A DNA stretch of 64,000 bases. Source: Armillaria gallica. Taxonomy: Eukaryota > Basidiomycota > Agaricomycetes > Agaricales > Physalacriaceae. Of the stretch, positions 47,575 through 59,727 are shown one piece after another. Position 1 is the first letter of the stretch, and each line of letters opens with the position of its first letter. A model generated the notes under the pieces. It did no database searches. It worked only from the letters and a program-made list of their open reading frames with translations, and was not told the origin of the DNA. Position numbers and translations under genes: made by a program. The DNA is taken from assembly GCA_037576215.1 (NCBI GenBank), contig JBANDB010000017.1:1612001-1676000 (forward strand). The letters are read 5' to 3'.

Positions 47575-50312
47575 TCAGCTGAATTTTCGGAGATGGTTTA
47601 CCGCGTCCACGTCGAGATATGGAAGAAGGGGTTTAGCGTATGCCCAGGATGTCATTTTAGATAACCTTTCTCGGGCAATCTGCTGCAGTTCCGAACGAGC
47701 TGCAACGCTTCGTGCTTCCAGGCACAATTTGAGGAACGCTGCGCTGATTTGGACCGCAGGTTGAATATCGTTTCTTTGGTTCTCCCTCCGTGCGATTTCG
47801 AGGGTCAAGATGGCATCGTCTATGCGTCCTGCTGCAATCTGTGACATTCCCAATTCCAGTCTGGTTTCCGCCCCTGCGTAAACAAAATCAACACTCCAGA
47901 AGATCGGAACCGCTTTCTCTTGGAGAGAGATGGCTTCGGAGAAGCGGCCTGCCGGCCAGTATCGTGTAGCTAAGTCCCTCATGCAGAATGCGGCATCAAG
48001 TTTTCGTCCTAGACTTTGGTACTTCTTCAGTGCGCGCTCCACGAACTCGTAGCAAGATTCTTCATAACCCAAATAATGGAACAATATTCCAAGCTGATGA
48101 TGGCATTCCGCAGTGGAAGATCCATCTTCGAATCGGGTAAATTTATTGGCTGCCTCCAAAAGCAAGGTAATGCCCTCCTTGATTTTCCCCTGCCGCAATA
48201 AACAGCCTGCCTCCTCCTTTAAGCACTGAGCAACACGGAATTGATCATCAAATTTGGTGAATATGGCTTTGGCTCTATGAAGGTAGTGATAATCGTAGGG
48301 TTGGCGTCCCGAGACCTTAAAAAGGCTGAGGAAGCACTGTCCTTCGCCTTGTTCGTCTCCCACGGTACGAAACATCTCTAAAGCCTTTACGAGTCTTTCA
48401 GCACCATCGTCACCAGACCGAAATGTCGACAGTGCCCAATAATATTCGCAATAAGCTGCACTGCGAATATCATTAAGTTCCATGAACTTTGCAACGGGCT
48501 CCGTGTATGCACCGCGAGCGGTGCCCGTGATTGCCCGCTCCATTTCAGCCAGACATAGGAGACAACGAGCGAGCAATTCCTTGCGCTCAGACTGGCGTGC
48601 TAGAGCGGTTGCTTTCTTCATGATTCGTTCATTCGGACGATTAGAAGAGAGAAGAGCAGAGTAGTCAAGGAAAGCCTCGATCGCATCGATGCAACTGCGA
48701 TCCAATGCATCAGTGAGGATGAATTCGATGTTACTCCCAAATGTTGTCAAGTACGCAGTATTTTTAATAAATTCGCCGTCTCCAGGTCGAGACACACGCT
48801 TCTTGCATTGCTTGAAGATGTAGGAATATATGTCTGATATGGAGTCATCGAGGGGGTGGAATTGGAAGATGTAGGACCGAATCGGGGCATGCAGTTTCAG
48901 TAAATGGGGATTCGGATCCAGCATTGGCAACTCGGTTGCGGCAATGTGATTGACTTCGGGAGCGATGCGAAGTAGCTCGGTGGGCGACAAGCCGTGCGGA
49001 AACATGGAAAGGATCTTGAGAAGCTTCCATACGGCCGTATTGGATTCCATGATGCCCTTTAGTGAAGATTCAACGGAAGACTGGAACTCGCGCATTTCTT
49101 CTGGGAACCTCTCGAGAAGCCCAATCCCATGGTCTTCCCACTCTTGTAACATGTCCACAGGTCGCATGTTGAGTTCATCCCCCATGCGAGCGAGAACTCC
49201 AACCAAAGTAGGGCTGAAGTCGACCTTTCGTAAAAGATCATTGAGCTCGGTACCAGAATGATTTTGGTTCATGGAGAGGAAAAGTAAACGAGCGTCTTGT
49301 GTGGGAAGTGGACCGAGGTGATAAGTCCAGTCAACTACAGATGGAACGGTGGTGCCACGAAGGGTGAACAGTAGCGTCAAATGCGGGATATTATGCATAT
49401 CGGATAGGATTTGGTTGGCGCGATCCCGTAGCTCCTTGTTATCCCAAATGCCCTCGAAACCATCCAACACGACAAGTTGTGGGACGTTTGCCTGGGCGAG
49501 CATGGCCACTACTGTCTGGTGCTTCATGTTGACCTCTGCAAACGGGCCTCGGCGAACAAATATTCCGAGCAGTGACCGTCGGCCCAAAGACTGGATGAAG
49601 CTGTCGAGGAATGCTTCTAGTGATGTGATTTTTGTACAGGAAACCCAGTAACAGCGATTGTCGAACCGGTTTAGAATAGATTGTTGGAAAAGGATTTCTC
49701 GAACAATGGATGTTTTTCCAATGAACGGTGACCCAAGCACCGCTGCGGCCTTGGTAGTCCCGTCAAGAATCCTGCGAACAAACTCCTCGATGCAATCGTC
49801 TCTACCAAATATAGTTGGGCGCGACGCTAACGTCCTGAAACGAATAGTGTCAGATGTCGTTACACGGCTGATATATTCACCAAATTCCTGACATTGTTGT
49901 ATTTTCAGCGGAGGAAAACGGATCCTACTCTAATGATCAGTTGGCGAGACAGTCACTGAGTGCTGAATACTCACCAAAAATCGGGGTAAATATCTGAGAT
50001 AATCCAGAATTCCATTCTGTTGCGATGGATCATAGTTTTCTCGTAGAATCTAGTGAGAGCATTGAGAAATACAATATACGATGTCGATAGTGCACTTACT
50101 AAGCTCATAATAACAAAATTCGGAGAAAATAGCTGCGAATCCGACGATGAGCGGAATTCAGAGGGTGAAATGAAGTGATTCGAGTCTCCTACAAGACTAG
50201 ACGATGGCAGTATGTTATAAGATGAACCGCCGCAGTCGCACTGCAGTGTTTGAGCTACGAGCATGGCCATCAGGCGGTGCATCTGATGTATACAACAGTA
50301 GTAACACGTCAT
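47575..50312 (-). CDS. STAND NTPase, NB-ARC-like with C-terminal TPR region, 880 aa
   Basis: Three exons close exactly: 50100-50312, 49975-50049 and 47575-49929 (2643 nt), with introns of 50 and 45 nt. ATG 50312 is the first after an in-frame stop. Residues 1-140 have no known domain. A linker with RPTIFGRDD precedes the P-loop AVLGSPFIGKTS (about residue 160). Walker B is LVVLDGFEGIWD, and a sensor-like TLLFTLRGTTVPSVVDW follows. The ARC/winged-helix part comes next. From about residue 540 to the end there are repeated helical pairs with TPR character (AECHHQLGILFHYLGYEES, AAFCMRDLATRYWPAGRFSE, ETRLELGMSQIAAGRIDDA). In fungi such proteins are NLR-like receptors implicated in self/non-self recognition. 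The gene is divergent from the NACHT gene starting at 50623. Confidence 0.85.
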
Positions 50313-50622
50313 AGATCTGATTTATATGATTAATTTGAATTCGAATAGATGTTAATCAGTCCGACTCTGGGGCCCGGGCCTGGTCGTTAGGCTTACGACG
50401 CCCACGGAATAGCATTGATGACGCGTGCCACACAGCCCGTAAGATGGAAGCTGTTCCCCATCTCGTGTCCAGCTTGTCTCTGGTGTCATTATATTAGTTG
50501 GACCTGTCGAGCATGATTTCCTTGCAAACAGCATTGCCAAAACGTACGTTCAAGTTTAGCCTGATATAAAACTGAAGCATGGTCTGCTAAACAGAAACTC
50601 GTAGGAAACTTATCGCAAGTCT
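50313..50622. promoter_or_regulatory. Shared divergent promoter of two STAND genes
   Basis: These 310 bp separate two start codons in opposite directions, so both 5' regions must lie here. A TATA-like TATAAAA occurs at 50565-50571, about 50 bp before the plus-strand ATG. On the other side there is only an AT-rich stretch (50320-50350). The minus-strand frame at 50352-50540 has no coding support. Confidence 0.6.
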
Positions 50623-53600
50623 ATGGCGTCTCTATCTTCCGTTGCATCTATTCCTCTCGATAAGACGACGTCGGACCTAGTTTCTCAGTTGAAATCTGCG
50701 CTTGCAGGAATCGTGGCTGATCGACAAGAATTCGAGGACAGTTGCCGGAGCGCATCGTTGCAGGATGTCCAGAACGCAATGGGCAAGCTGCTTAACAATA
50801 TACCCAAAGAACGAACGAAGCCTGTCAAAATTCTGGCTCGATATGCTGGGGCAGTTGACAAATTTGCGGACATGGTAGCTCCCATCGTCAGTGCAGGTCA
50901 GCCTGTCGCCCCGATGGTATTTGCATCAATCGCGGTCATTCTGAAGGTAATCATGTCTTCCGCTGAACCACTTCTACCGCTTACCAGAAACGAGTTTAGT
51001 TGTACGCAACTCGGGAAAAATTTATACAAAGTACGTATTCTCTCATCATTCATTTAAGTATCGCCCACCTCATATTCTTTCAGCGATCGCAGATACCTTC
51101 CTCCTCTTCGAAAAGGTCTTGCCCACCCTTCAACTGCTCTCGTCCTTTGAATTGCATAATGCTGCTGTCAACCAAGTCTTTTCTGGAATGATCAAATTTC
51201 TTGTAGATGCTGCCAAGTTTCTGGGCAGAAAAAGTACGGACAAATATACATCTTTCATCCGCCTCTAATTCAGCTGTCTTAGGATTTGGGATCTTCGGTG
51301 TCTCCAACGTCTCCGACCTGCAAGCCGCTTCCGCTCGTCTTCAGAGCGACATCAATATCACACATTTCATGGTGTTCACAGATTCGTTGAAAGGTAATTG
51401 CATGCAGTTCCGATATCGTTCTCCTTGATCTGATATTGCCGATTGCAGATCAGAAAAAGAATGATATCCTCAAGAGAATTAACCTTGTACCCTACGATGC
51501 GGACCTAGAGGCGCTTCGGAGTGCCCGATTGGCCGATACGTGCTCGTGGGCCTTAGCTCATCCGGTAATAGCCAAATGGATTAATTCAACAGCGGATCGT
51601 ATCTGGCTTCACGGTGGTCCAGGGAGCGGCAAGAGCATCATCGCTGCCTTCCTAATTGACTCTGTTCGGAACCAGATCAGCCGTTCAGCGACAAACGATT
51701 CTTCTCCCGAGATCGTGTTGTATTTCTTCTGTGATAGCAGAAGTGGATCGAGCATGAAACGGTCGTCAATATCGATTGTGAAGTCTCTGCTTACGCAACT
51801 GATTGAAAGTCCTCTGTTGCACCTGGAATATTTCTCAGAGTTTGTCGAATACATGGCGACGAAGGGGTTCAACTTCGACTTCCCTCTCGCGGTGCTTGTA
51901 AAACATTTAATGGTCATCCTAAAGGAATTTTCAAGGACATGGTAAGCAGCTTCCACGTACCAAGTATCATGATCTATGATACCTCTTTTCCAGGATAATT
52001 ATTGATGCTCTGGACGAATGCTATGAGGAGGTTGTCGGCCCAAATGGTATAATTCAGATGCTACAGACGCCACCTGAAGGGGTGAATCTGAAACTGGCCT
52101 GTCTGAGTCGAAAGGAGGTTTCCATTGAAAAGCGGCTCAATGGATGGCCGAGGGCAGAGGTCGGAGAAAATGACACAACCGAGAACGATATCCGTCGTTT
52201 TGCATCCGTAAAAGTTGGGGAAGTGGGATCGAAAGACCACTATCCAGGTGGCCCAGCCGAATTGGAGAATTACCTTGTACGTGCCGCAGGGAATATGTTT
52301 CTCTACATTGTTCTCAAGGTTGAAAATCTCAAACATCTAACACCGGAGGAGATGCAAAAAGAGATCAATCGTTCGCCAGAGGAATTGGATGACCTTTACG
52401 CTGCATATCTCGATCGAAGGATGGGCCAGAATAGGGAACCAGATAACGAAACTGCTATTCGGGCACTCCAATGGATCGTCTATTCGAGGCAGTCGGTGAC
52501 CCTGACCGTGCTATCCAGGGCGATGGTAGTTGATGGGGTCAACAATATTGGGCCAATAGTCGACGTCCCGAGGGTCAGAGAAAGGTTGGAGAAAGTGCTC
52601 GGAATTTTGGTCGTCTTTGGCCGGGTCAAAGATGAATTACAGGTTACCCTGGTTCACCAAACCCTAAAAGACTTCCTGGCTCGCTCTGGCGATCAAAGTC
52701 AAAAAACTTTGGTTCGCGTGGCCGACCAATCTCGCATCCTAATTCGTCTCAGGAGTCCTGCTCAACAATCCCTGCTCTGCAATATTCCCTATCCCATACG
52801 AAAACCCATACGAGCTACAGAACTCTACGTTCTGTGCGACCCAATGCGACCATGGATGTCCCATATGCGATTTATCGAGACATGCGTCGCCATGATATCT
52901 TCCGTCGACTCCTTAATCCCGTCCCAAGCATACAACGACTCTTTTGACAAGCGAAGAGAGGGCTTGAGCAGGAAGGAACGATGCGGGAAGCTCGAACGGG
53001 AGCTATGTCACAGTGAGCAGTGGGGGAAGAAGAAGGAAATCAGGCAACTGCTTGAACTAGATGCCACCCGTGTCCGACGTGGAAACGAGATAACTGAGAT
53101 ACAACACCGTTTGGCCAACGACTTATCCAGTGACACCGTGTCATTGCAGCACGTAAAACAGTTGCATCAAAAACGCCTCGAAGAGCTGATTGGATGGCGG
53201 GATTCGATGTTTCCGGTCGAGAGAGAAGAGGTGAGATCTTTGCACAAGCTTGAGATGAAGGATCTCCTCGAATATGTGTTTGGAAACTTTTCGTCCCACC
53301 TCGGACAGGTAATACAATGCGGCTATGGTAACATCCATGATCCGAACCGTCCGACGATTCTTTTGTCATTCTTGCTCAGCACATATCTCGATCGTGTGGA
53401 AAATTTCACATCTTCCGTTGCCGCGAATGCACATTTGCGACTTCAGTCATTACAGCGACGTCCAAATCACGCTTCTCATCTGGTTTCCCTTATCACTACA
53501 CTCCGAAATTTCCATCTCGCGACTGCCGATATCAGAGGTCTATCCTCGGCATTTAACAATGAATGTCAACCACTCGCTGCAGGCATACTCACATATCGAT

Positions 53601-54688
53601 ATTGGAGATGGTCACTGTTTCCTCGATTTAGCAACACGGCTGCGAACTCGGAGAATCTTTTACACGGGAAGATAATGGCATCCCTCAATGAGGTGGAGGA
53701 TATCCCAGAGCAAAAGCGATTGAAGAGCCTATTCGGGTTGCTGACGCAGGCTTTGACAACTTTGCGCCGCTGTGAAGTTGCACTGTATACCCTCGATGAA
53801 GAATGGATGGTCATCGTGGGTTCTAGCAATCTTATTGATGCTAGCTGTCGTGCCACGCAAGTATTTGTGCGTTCTGCCGTCTATCAGACCTGTGCACATC
53901 TCCCTGAGACTACCCGACATGAGCTGGCCGCTATCTTCGAAAAGGACGATTTCATGAATTCCGTTGTGCTCCAGCCTCTTCGCAGATCCTCCATGGATCA
54001 GCGTAAAGAGTGCATGCGTCAGCTTCTTGTGAAGCAATACCACCAGCATCCGTTTGCTTTCCCCGCTCTCTTCGTTTTGTTCTTTGTAGCAGGGGCGAGG
54101 AACTGGTATTTTATGTGGATTCCAGTTTTGGCCGCACTCTCATGCTCACGAGGAGATCTGTGCGAATGTCGACATCCCGACCCTTCTACGGTCCATGAAA
54201 TTATGCATATTCTGACGCCATCATTTATCATCGGTCGCTTCCTTTTCTTGGACTATCGCATGGCGGTCCCATCAGCATTGATCACTTCAATAATTCTGAT
54301 CTATACAGCTATGCTTATCTATCACACATTCCGTCTGTGTGGAAAGCATCACTTTTGGTCCGCACCTTATAGAACATCAGTCCTGAACTGGTCCGTCATG
54401 TTTGTCCTGCTCTGGCAGGGTGTTGTTTCGGCACTCCTCCAAGACGTGTCAATCCTAAACATCTCGAACGCTTTTACTGCCCACATTCTTTCGTATAACA
54501 TTGTCACCATCGCTATTGACCGCACTGGCATCCTCCGGGCTTCTACCCAATTGAAGCAATTCTCGGCTCGTTCTGCCGATAAAGCACCAGTACAGAGGGG
54601 GTCGGTGGAAGGCCGACATTCTGGACTGATATCCCCGGGGCCAATCCCGACCTTCGCATGCGAAAAATGCTGTCCCTCCGTGCATTAA
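50623..54688 (+). CDS. NACHT-domain STAND protein with C-terminal membrane helices, 1270 aa
   Basis: Six exons close exactly: 50623-50946, 51000-51030, 51084-51233, 51274-51393, 51449-51941 and 51994-54688 (3813 nt). Residues 1-210 form a helical N-terminal domain of the type that precedes NACHT in fungal STAND proteins (PMVFASIAVILKLYATREKF, IADTFLLFEKVLPTLQLLSS). The P-loop is WLHGGPGSGKS (about 260-271). Walker B is IIIDALDECYEE (about 373), split from the P-loop exon by an intron. A winged-helix-like part (VTLVHQTLKDFLAR) and a coiled-coil-rich region (about 700-770) follow. From about 1060 to 1215 there are four or five hydrophobic segments (ALFVLFFVAGARNWYF, ALITSIILIYTAMLIYHTF, WSVMFVLLWQGVVSALL). 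No WD40, ankyrin or TPR repeats are seen. It is likely a membrane-anchored NLR-like protein. Confidence 0.88.
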
Positions 54689-57600
54689 TGAGAGGGAATA
54701 ACTCTGACTGATTCTCGTTTTTACTCTGAAATTTGGTGTCATTAGCACTGTTTTGTTGAATTACACGCTTGCTGATGATGCACGTTGACATATGTAGTCA
54801 CTTATCCATGGACAATCGCAACGCGCCTACATCCATACAATGTCATTTATATCTGGACAAGAACTGGGACGGCGTACCACCGTCGAATCTATCCACTCTA
54901 CCCTCTGAGAACAAGCGCGCTGGCCGTAATGAAGACTCTTTCATCATGCCGCAATCAAAATTCGCGCAGAGACCAAAATGATAGCTGAAGTACTATTGTT
55001 TACAGCATCGACAACGACAAGAAATAACGTAAATGCGTTCTTCAAAGAGACTGGAGCTCGTTTCAACGCCGGCGCAAGAGGCCACCTTTCAAAGTGACGA
55101 TGTTACTGCGGACTGTTGACTTTGATCTCAATACCGGTCCGTAACACGCTCATGGGCCGCCTGAACCCGCGACGCGTCGATTCGACGTTGACGCGTACTA
55201 CCCAGGTATCAAAGCGACGAAATGAAGCTCAATCGCTTTATCAAGCCAGGTGCGTTATCCTTTGTATTGGCTAGTCTAGTATAGACCCAATACCCTCGCC
55301 CTCATACCGGCGCGCCACATAGCCAGGGAGGATCACGGGATGGCGGCCCGCCTCAAAGTGGGAACGACGGCGGAGAACAGAGCGGCCAGGATGCTCAGCC
55401 GGGTCACGACTCACAATGGTGACGTACATCAACGAAGCGATTAGTCGGCAGTTACTTTCCGGGTTGCATGGTCTTCGATAGTAACTCGACGTTACGCGAC
55501 TTCGCGTGTTTGCTTCGTGGTCGTTAGCTGTAAGCTGACATCCATCCTGGGGTCGTCCGTACCCAGAAAAGATCAGGCAACAGACGATGGTGTGCGATGC
55601 CAGGTGTACGAGAGGGCGCCCTGCGTGCCTACAATCAATAGACTGTCAGGAACCGAACATCGAGAAAATGGTTCATCGACATACCAAAGGCGTTCCAGAT
55701 GACTAATGATGCCGTTAACAGACATCAAAACTTGGAAGAAGCACATCATGATGTCCGAATCCATCGTGGTGAGTGACCACCTCGTCACTGGCATTGAGTT
55801 CGCGTCCAATACACGCCCCACTGATAAGAGAGCAAAGCAGTGCGTGCTCGAAAGTATGCCGTCCAAGCGGTCGAGTGACGTAGTGAGAATGGAGCTAGGC
55901 TCTAGGTTTCGAGTAGAAACCATAAAAGAATTGTTCTTCGTCGTCGTTAGAGCAATCGGAACAATTCCGGTAACAATACACTCGGATCGGCCTTGTAAGG
56001 ATCCGCCGCTACTAACCTGGAGAAATAATTAGCGGGTGCTTGGACACCAAAGAAGGCAATGTACCTCAATGTACACTGACTGGTATCAAGTACGACGTCA
56101 TGTAAACCAGGTGAAACCCCGAGCATACACATGAGTCAAAAAAGGTGAGATGCATTGCCGCTGAAGTACTGGAGCTCCTTGATGATATCTTCACGTTTGA
56201 CTCTCCCTGCCATGGCAACAGCCGACGATGATGCGCCACGGCTGCAGATGGCGCTTATGTGCATCAGAATATCGCCCTGAGAATGTTGACGCGTGAGACA
56301 AGCAACACAAGTCAGAATCGATTTACTCACTGTACTAAGTTTGCGTGCATATCAAATCAAACCATCTTGCGTTGAAAGATAACAGCTGCAGGTTACCAGA
56401 AGAACGCTTCTTGAAAAAAAATTCATTGACTGCACTGGCGTCTCCTTCTCTGCGTCGCTTCGGATGAAGTATCGATGCTTGAGGGCGTCATGAACCTATC
56501 TGCGTCGACCATACCCGAACACTACGGCCTAACAGACATCAGCGTTCGCTGGATAAACAGAATTTATGTGAGCAGTTGAAGCGAATCTGAGGTAGTAAAC
56601 AACACACCTCTGGAATGTCTTTTCGTGCCACCCAACACAACGCGACGAGATGCATCAGGCGTTATATTGCCAATGGGCTCTATCCAGTTGCATATCTCCA
56701 GAACGCCTAACTGGATTTATGTTCTCTCCTGGGAGCCATAGTGCCGAGCCCTGAGTCCTCCAGTGAGAAGAATAAACACGTTACATGCACGAAGATGTAC
56801 TTTCGTACACGGTGTTATCGACGACCTGCCGGGATCAGACAATTGCCATGGCACATTTCTCTCGACATTGGCAGCCGTTTACCACTTTCATGCCCAAATA
56901 TCTGGATCGTGTCGTCACACCTTCTTCGGAGATACCAAGTTGTACCAAGTCAGAGTAAATCGGTCAAATTCACGGTGATTCAAGAAAATGCATCTGTCGG
57001 TAAGCATCAGAAGGGATATTTTCACGGGAAATACGAATACATACGGACCGAGAACAGAGACATCTGGTAAAAGGACCTCTTGGTGATGCAGCAGGAGTCG
57101 CAATCGGGTATGCTCGTGGTTCAAAATAAGAATTGTGACTGTCAACGTGACATCCGTGACATTCTGAGTTCAAATTCCGATGTGGCCCGGACCGTATCGA
57201 TGACGTCGAACACTAGTCGGTGAGCCGACTCAAATCCGAACATGTTCACTGAAGTCCTCGACGTCATATGCTTCATTGCATTGCTGTATTTGTTGTGCGC
57301 AGGTATGAATCAACTGTAAAACTAAATCTGAAAAAAGCGAGCCCCCCATGAATACATGAAGCTAGAAGCTTGAAGGCCATGTGATGGGACGTGTTGAGCT
57401 TTTTTTTTTAAATTCAGACGCGGACGATTGTCCTGAATCTCGCTACAAGGCACACAGTCTCAACTGATGTGAGAGATTCTGTCGTTAATTTTGTCTTAAG
57501 ATTTCAATAAACTGACCATACCTAGATAGGTTGGCAAACAAACTATGGATGCGCTCCCTTCTGAAATGCGTCACGATCGTTGCGGGGTCGTGCCCAAGCG

Positions 57601-57969
57601 ATAAGTCACGATTTGGGGCAGAATCCGGATCTCTCTCTCCACTCTTCGAAGATTTAGATTGGTCTCCGTAAATTGGTGTCGCTTACCATTTTTTCAGTAT
57701 CACGGGATATATTAAAGAACTGCACAAGTGGTGTCGTTCTCATGTCAGTGATTCCTGAGGTATTAGCTTAGCGTCACCCTCTTGAATCAGTTGGTCAGAT
57801 TTTGCGGTGGTTTACTCATTCCAGGAGCCAAGCGGCGAACGACAAAGATTATCCAAAGTCTACGAGACACCTCCCCACAATCGTGGTTTCAGCGCGCTTT
57901 ATAACTTATATATGGAGTCATTTAACGTCATATTAGGAGTTACATAGTTAACGATAATCAAAGGTCCAG
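54689..57969. other. Gene-poor; possible broken gene at 55.6-56.4 kb
   Basis: Minus-strand frames at 55573-55923, 55947-56132 and 56136-56330 lie close together (ASSSAVAMAGRVKREDIIKE is coding-like) and may be one decayed gene; no domain is recognised. Plus-strand frames at 56741-57070 overlap in two frames without a clear choice. The rest is AT-rich or unstructured. No RNA gene was seen. Confidence 0.35.
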
Positions 57970-58955
57970 TCAGGATGCGAAGATCGCCTCAAGCTTCATT
58001 TCAATCTCCTCGATTTTTGCAAGGATTGACCCCGGCGTTGTTGGTTGTGATTGCTCGAGGTGGAAGGATGAGAAGGAGAATGAAGACCCCTTTGACGATG
58101 AGGAAGTCGCATTAACTCTGCCGTTCGCGCTTGAACCCTCACCCTTGACATCGGCGTCCACAGGGACAACGCTGTGATCAGCATTACTACTGAGGGAGAG
58201 CTGCTTTTCTTCCATGCCCCCACTTGATGTGTCCATCGAAGTATCGGAGGGCAGCTGTTCGGACCTGATCGCGCTTCCAAGGTCTTCGGGGGCATTCAGT
58301 GCGAGGTATCCTTTCCACCAGTCCGGGACGAGAGGATTGTCCAACGACGCATCCCAGTCCATCACAGAGAGGGAGGCCGATTGAGACGGACCAGCCTGCT
58401 CGTCGTACAGGAAAGGGAAGATTCTCCGCCCCAATGCCAGGTCGCTCTGCATAATTTCTTTGACCTGGGTAGGGATTTCTTCCAGCCGACTGTCACTCTG
58501 GATCTCATAGCATGATGACTTGCGATGATCGCAGACGACACGAAGCTTTCTGTGCATAAAGGTACAGCCTGGCGTAGTGCATTTGAAGTATTTGATACGG
58601 GCGCTGAATGGGATCGTACAGCAAGTCAGAAACGAGAATCACCGCCACTGGGAGAACGATAAGCTTACGCTGGATGGATATATAACTGAGCACCAGCGAT
58701 TCTACAGAAAGTCGACGCGTCAACGACTGAATCGATGAAATTAAAACAGAGTGGCGTACTCAACACTGTGCTTGTCGCGTGCATGACGGTTGCGGCCTTC
58801 TTTGCAGGAGTAGTGCTTGTCACAGTAGCGGCATGCCACGCGCTACGTGAATTGTGTCAGTGATAGGCGCGAGGACCAACAAGGTGATCGTAAGTGAGAC
58901 TTACAATAGAGCCACTGTTAGTTGACGAAGACTCTGAGGTTGTTTGGTGAGACAT
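57970..58955 (-). CDS. Two-zinc-finger protein, 255 aa
   Basis: Three exons close exactly: 58905-58955, 58760-58842 and 57970-58603 (768 nt). The first finger, ACRYCDKHYSCKEGRNRH followed by ARDKH, is a classical C-x2-C-x12-H-x4-H. The second, encoded at the start of exon 3, is C-x4-C-x12-H-x4-C (KCTTPGCTFMHRKL then VVCDHRKSSC), a C2HC variant. The rest is Ser/Glu-rich (SSSKGSSFSFSSFHLEQSQ) and ends in a short helix (KIEEIEMKLEAIF). It is probably a DNA- or RNA-binding regulator; a transcription factor role is inferred from the fingers only. Intron 2 (156 nt) is unusually long for this region and might hide another small exon. Confidence 0.75.
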
Positions 58956-59727
58956 AGCAATGGACCAGGAAGCAAGAGAAAGATTTGGCGAAGAGGACGA
59001 CGTGAGAAGGTGGCGGAGGATGGGGGTGCCGAGTTTCTTGCAGGCTTCTTATAACGGCTGGTGAAAGGTACGAGAATTGGTTATCCGTTGAATATTGGCT
59101 TTTTCAGGACACTTGATGCTCGATAGTCGAAGCTCGAATGGACCTTAGGTTTTATCGTTTACGGCCAAAGTCAAAAAAGACAATTGCCAGGAGTAAAGCC
59201 ATTGGTATTACTATCCTGGGAAATTTTTTTCTTGCATTGTGAGCGCCCGAGTAGAAGGTGGCCCATTGTCAACAACGAGCGGGACCTTTGTCTATGACAA
59301 TTGGGCGTTCTTCGGAAGATGGTTGATTGACACGATTTCATGTGCCAAATGTACGGGTCCCAGGAGGAAATTGAAGGCTTCCAGCTTTAAACTCAAAGCT
59401 TGGAGCTTGGGGGATGATGCGTGACGGACGAGGGAAAAGACACCTAGATGTTCAAGTCAGTGGCAGCAAAAACAACAAAGACAATTTGGCATGCATCATT
59501 TATGAAGACATAGTGTTGACTGATCGAAAGCTTGTCCTGCACTGACTGGTTGCCCAGTCCACGTTAAACCGTTTTGCCCTCCCCCCCCCCGTTACTGATT
59601 TTACCATTCGCAATGAATATTCTCCTTTGGGTGCCGAGACTGTGACAGGATTAACCCCCGAAAGAAACCCATTATTACTCCTAGTAAGCATAGTCTATAA
59701 TACATAACAGGCGCTGAAACAACCATG
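58956..59727. other. No supported gene
   Basis: This is the region upstream of the zinc-finger gene and downstream of the MFS pseudogene, both on the minus strand. It contains a homopolymer of C (59581-59590) and no coding evidence. Confidence 0.45.

Noticed and set aside
48016..48664. Plus-strand frames inside the NB-ARC/TPR gene
   Set aside because: They are antisense shadows of a well-supported long coding exon.
47575..49740. GTG at 49740 as the start of the NB-ARC gene
   Set aside because: GTG starts are not expected in fungal nuclear genes. The frame continues upstream through 49929 and joins two more exons to an ATG at 50312.
49835..49880. A 46-nt intron giving a short start MSGIW for the NB-ARC protein
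   Set aside because: It also closes in frame, but reading straight through is open and joins upstream exons with good splice sites; I kept the longer model. cDNA would decide.
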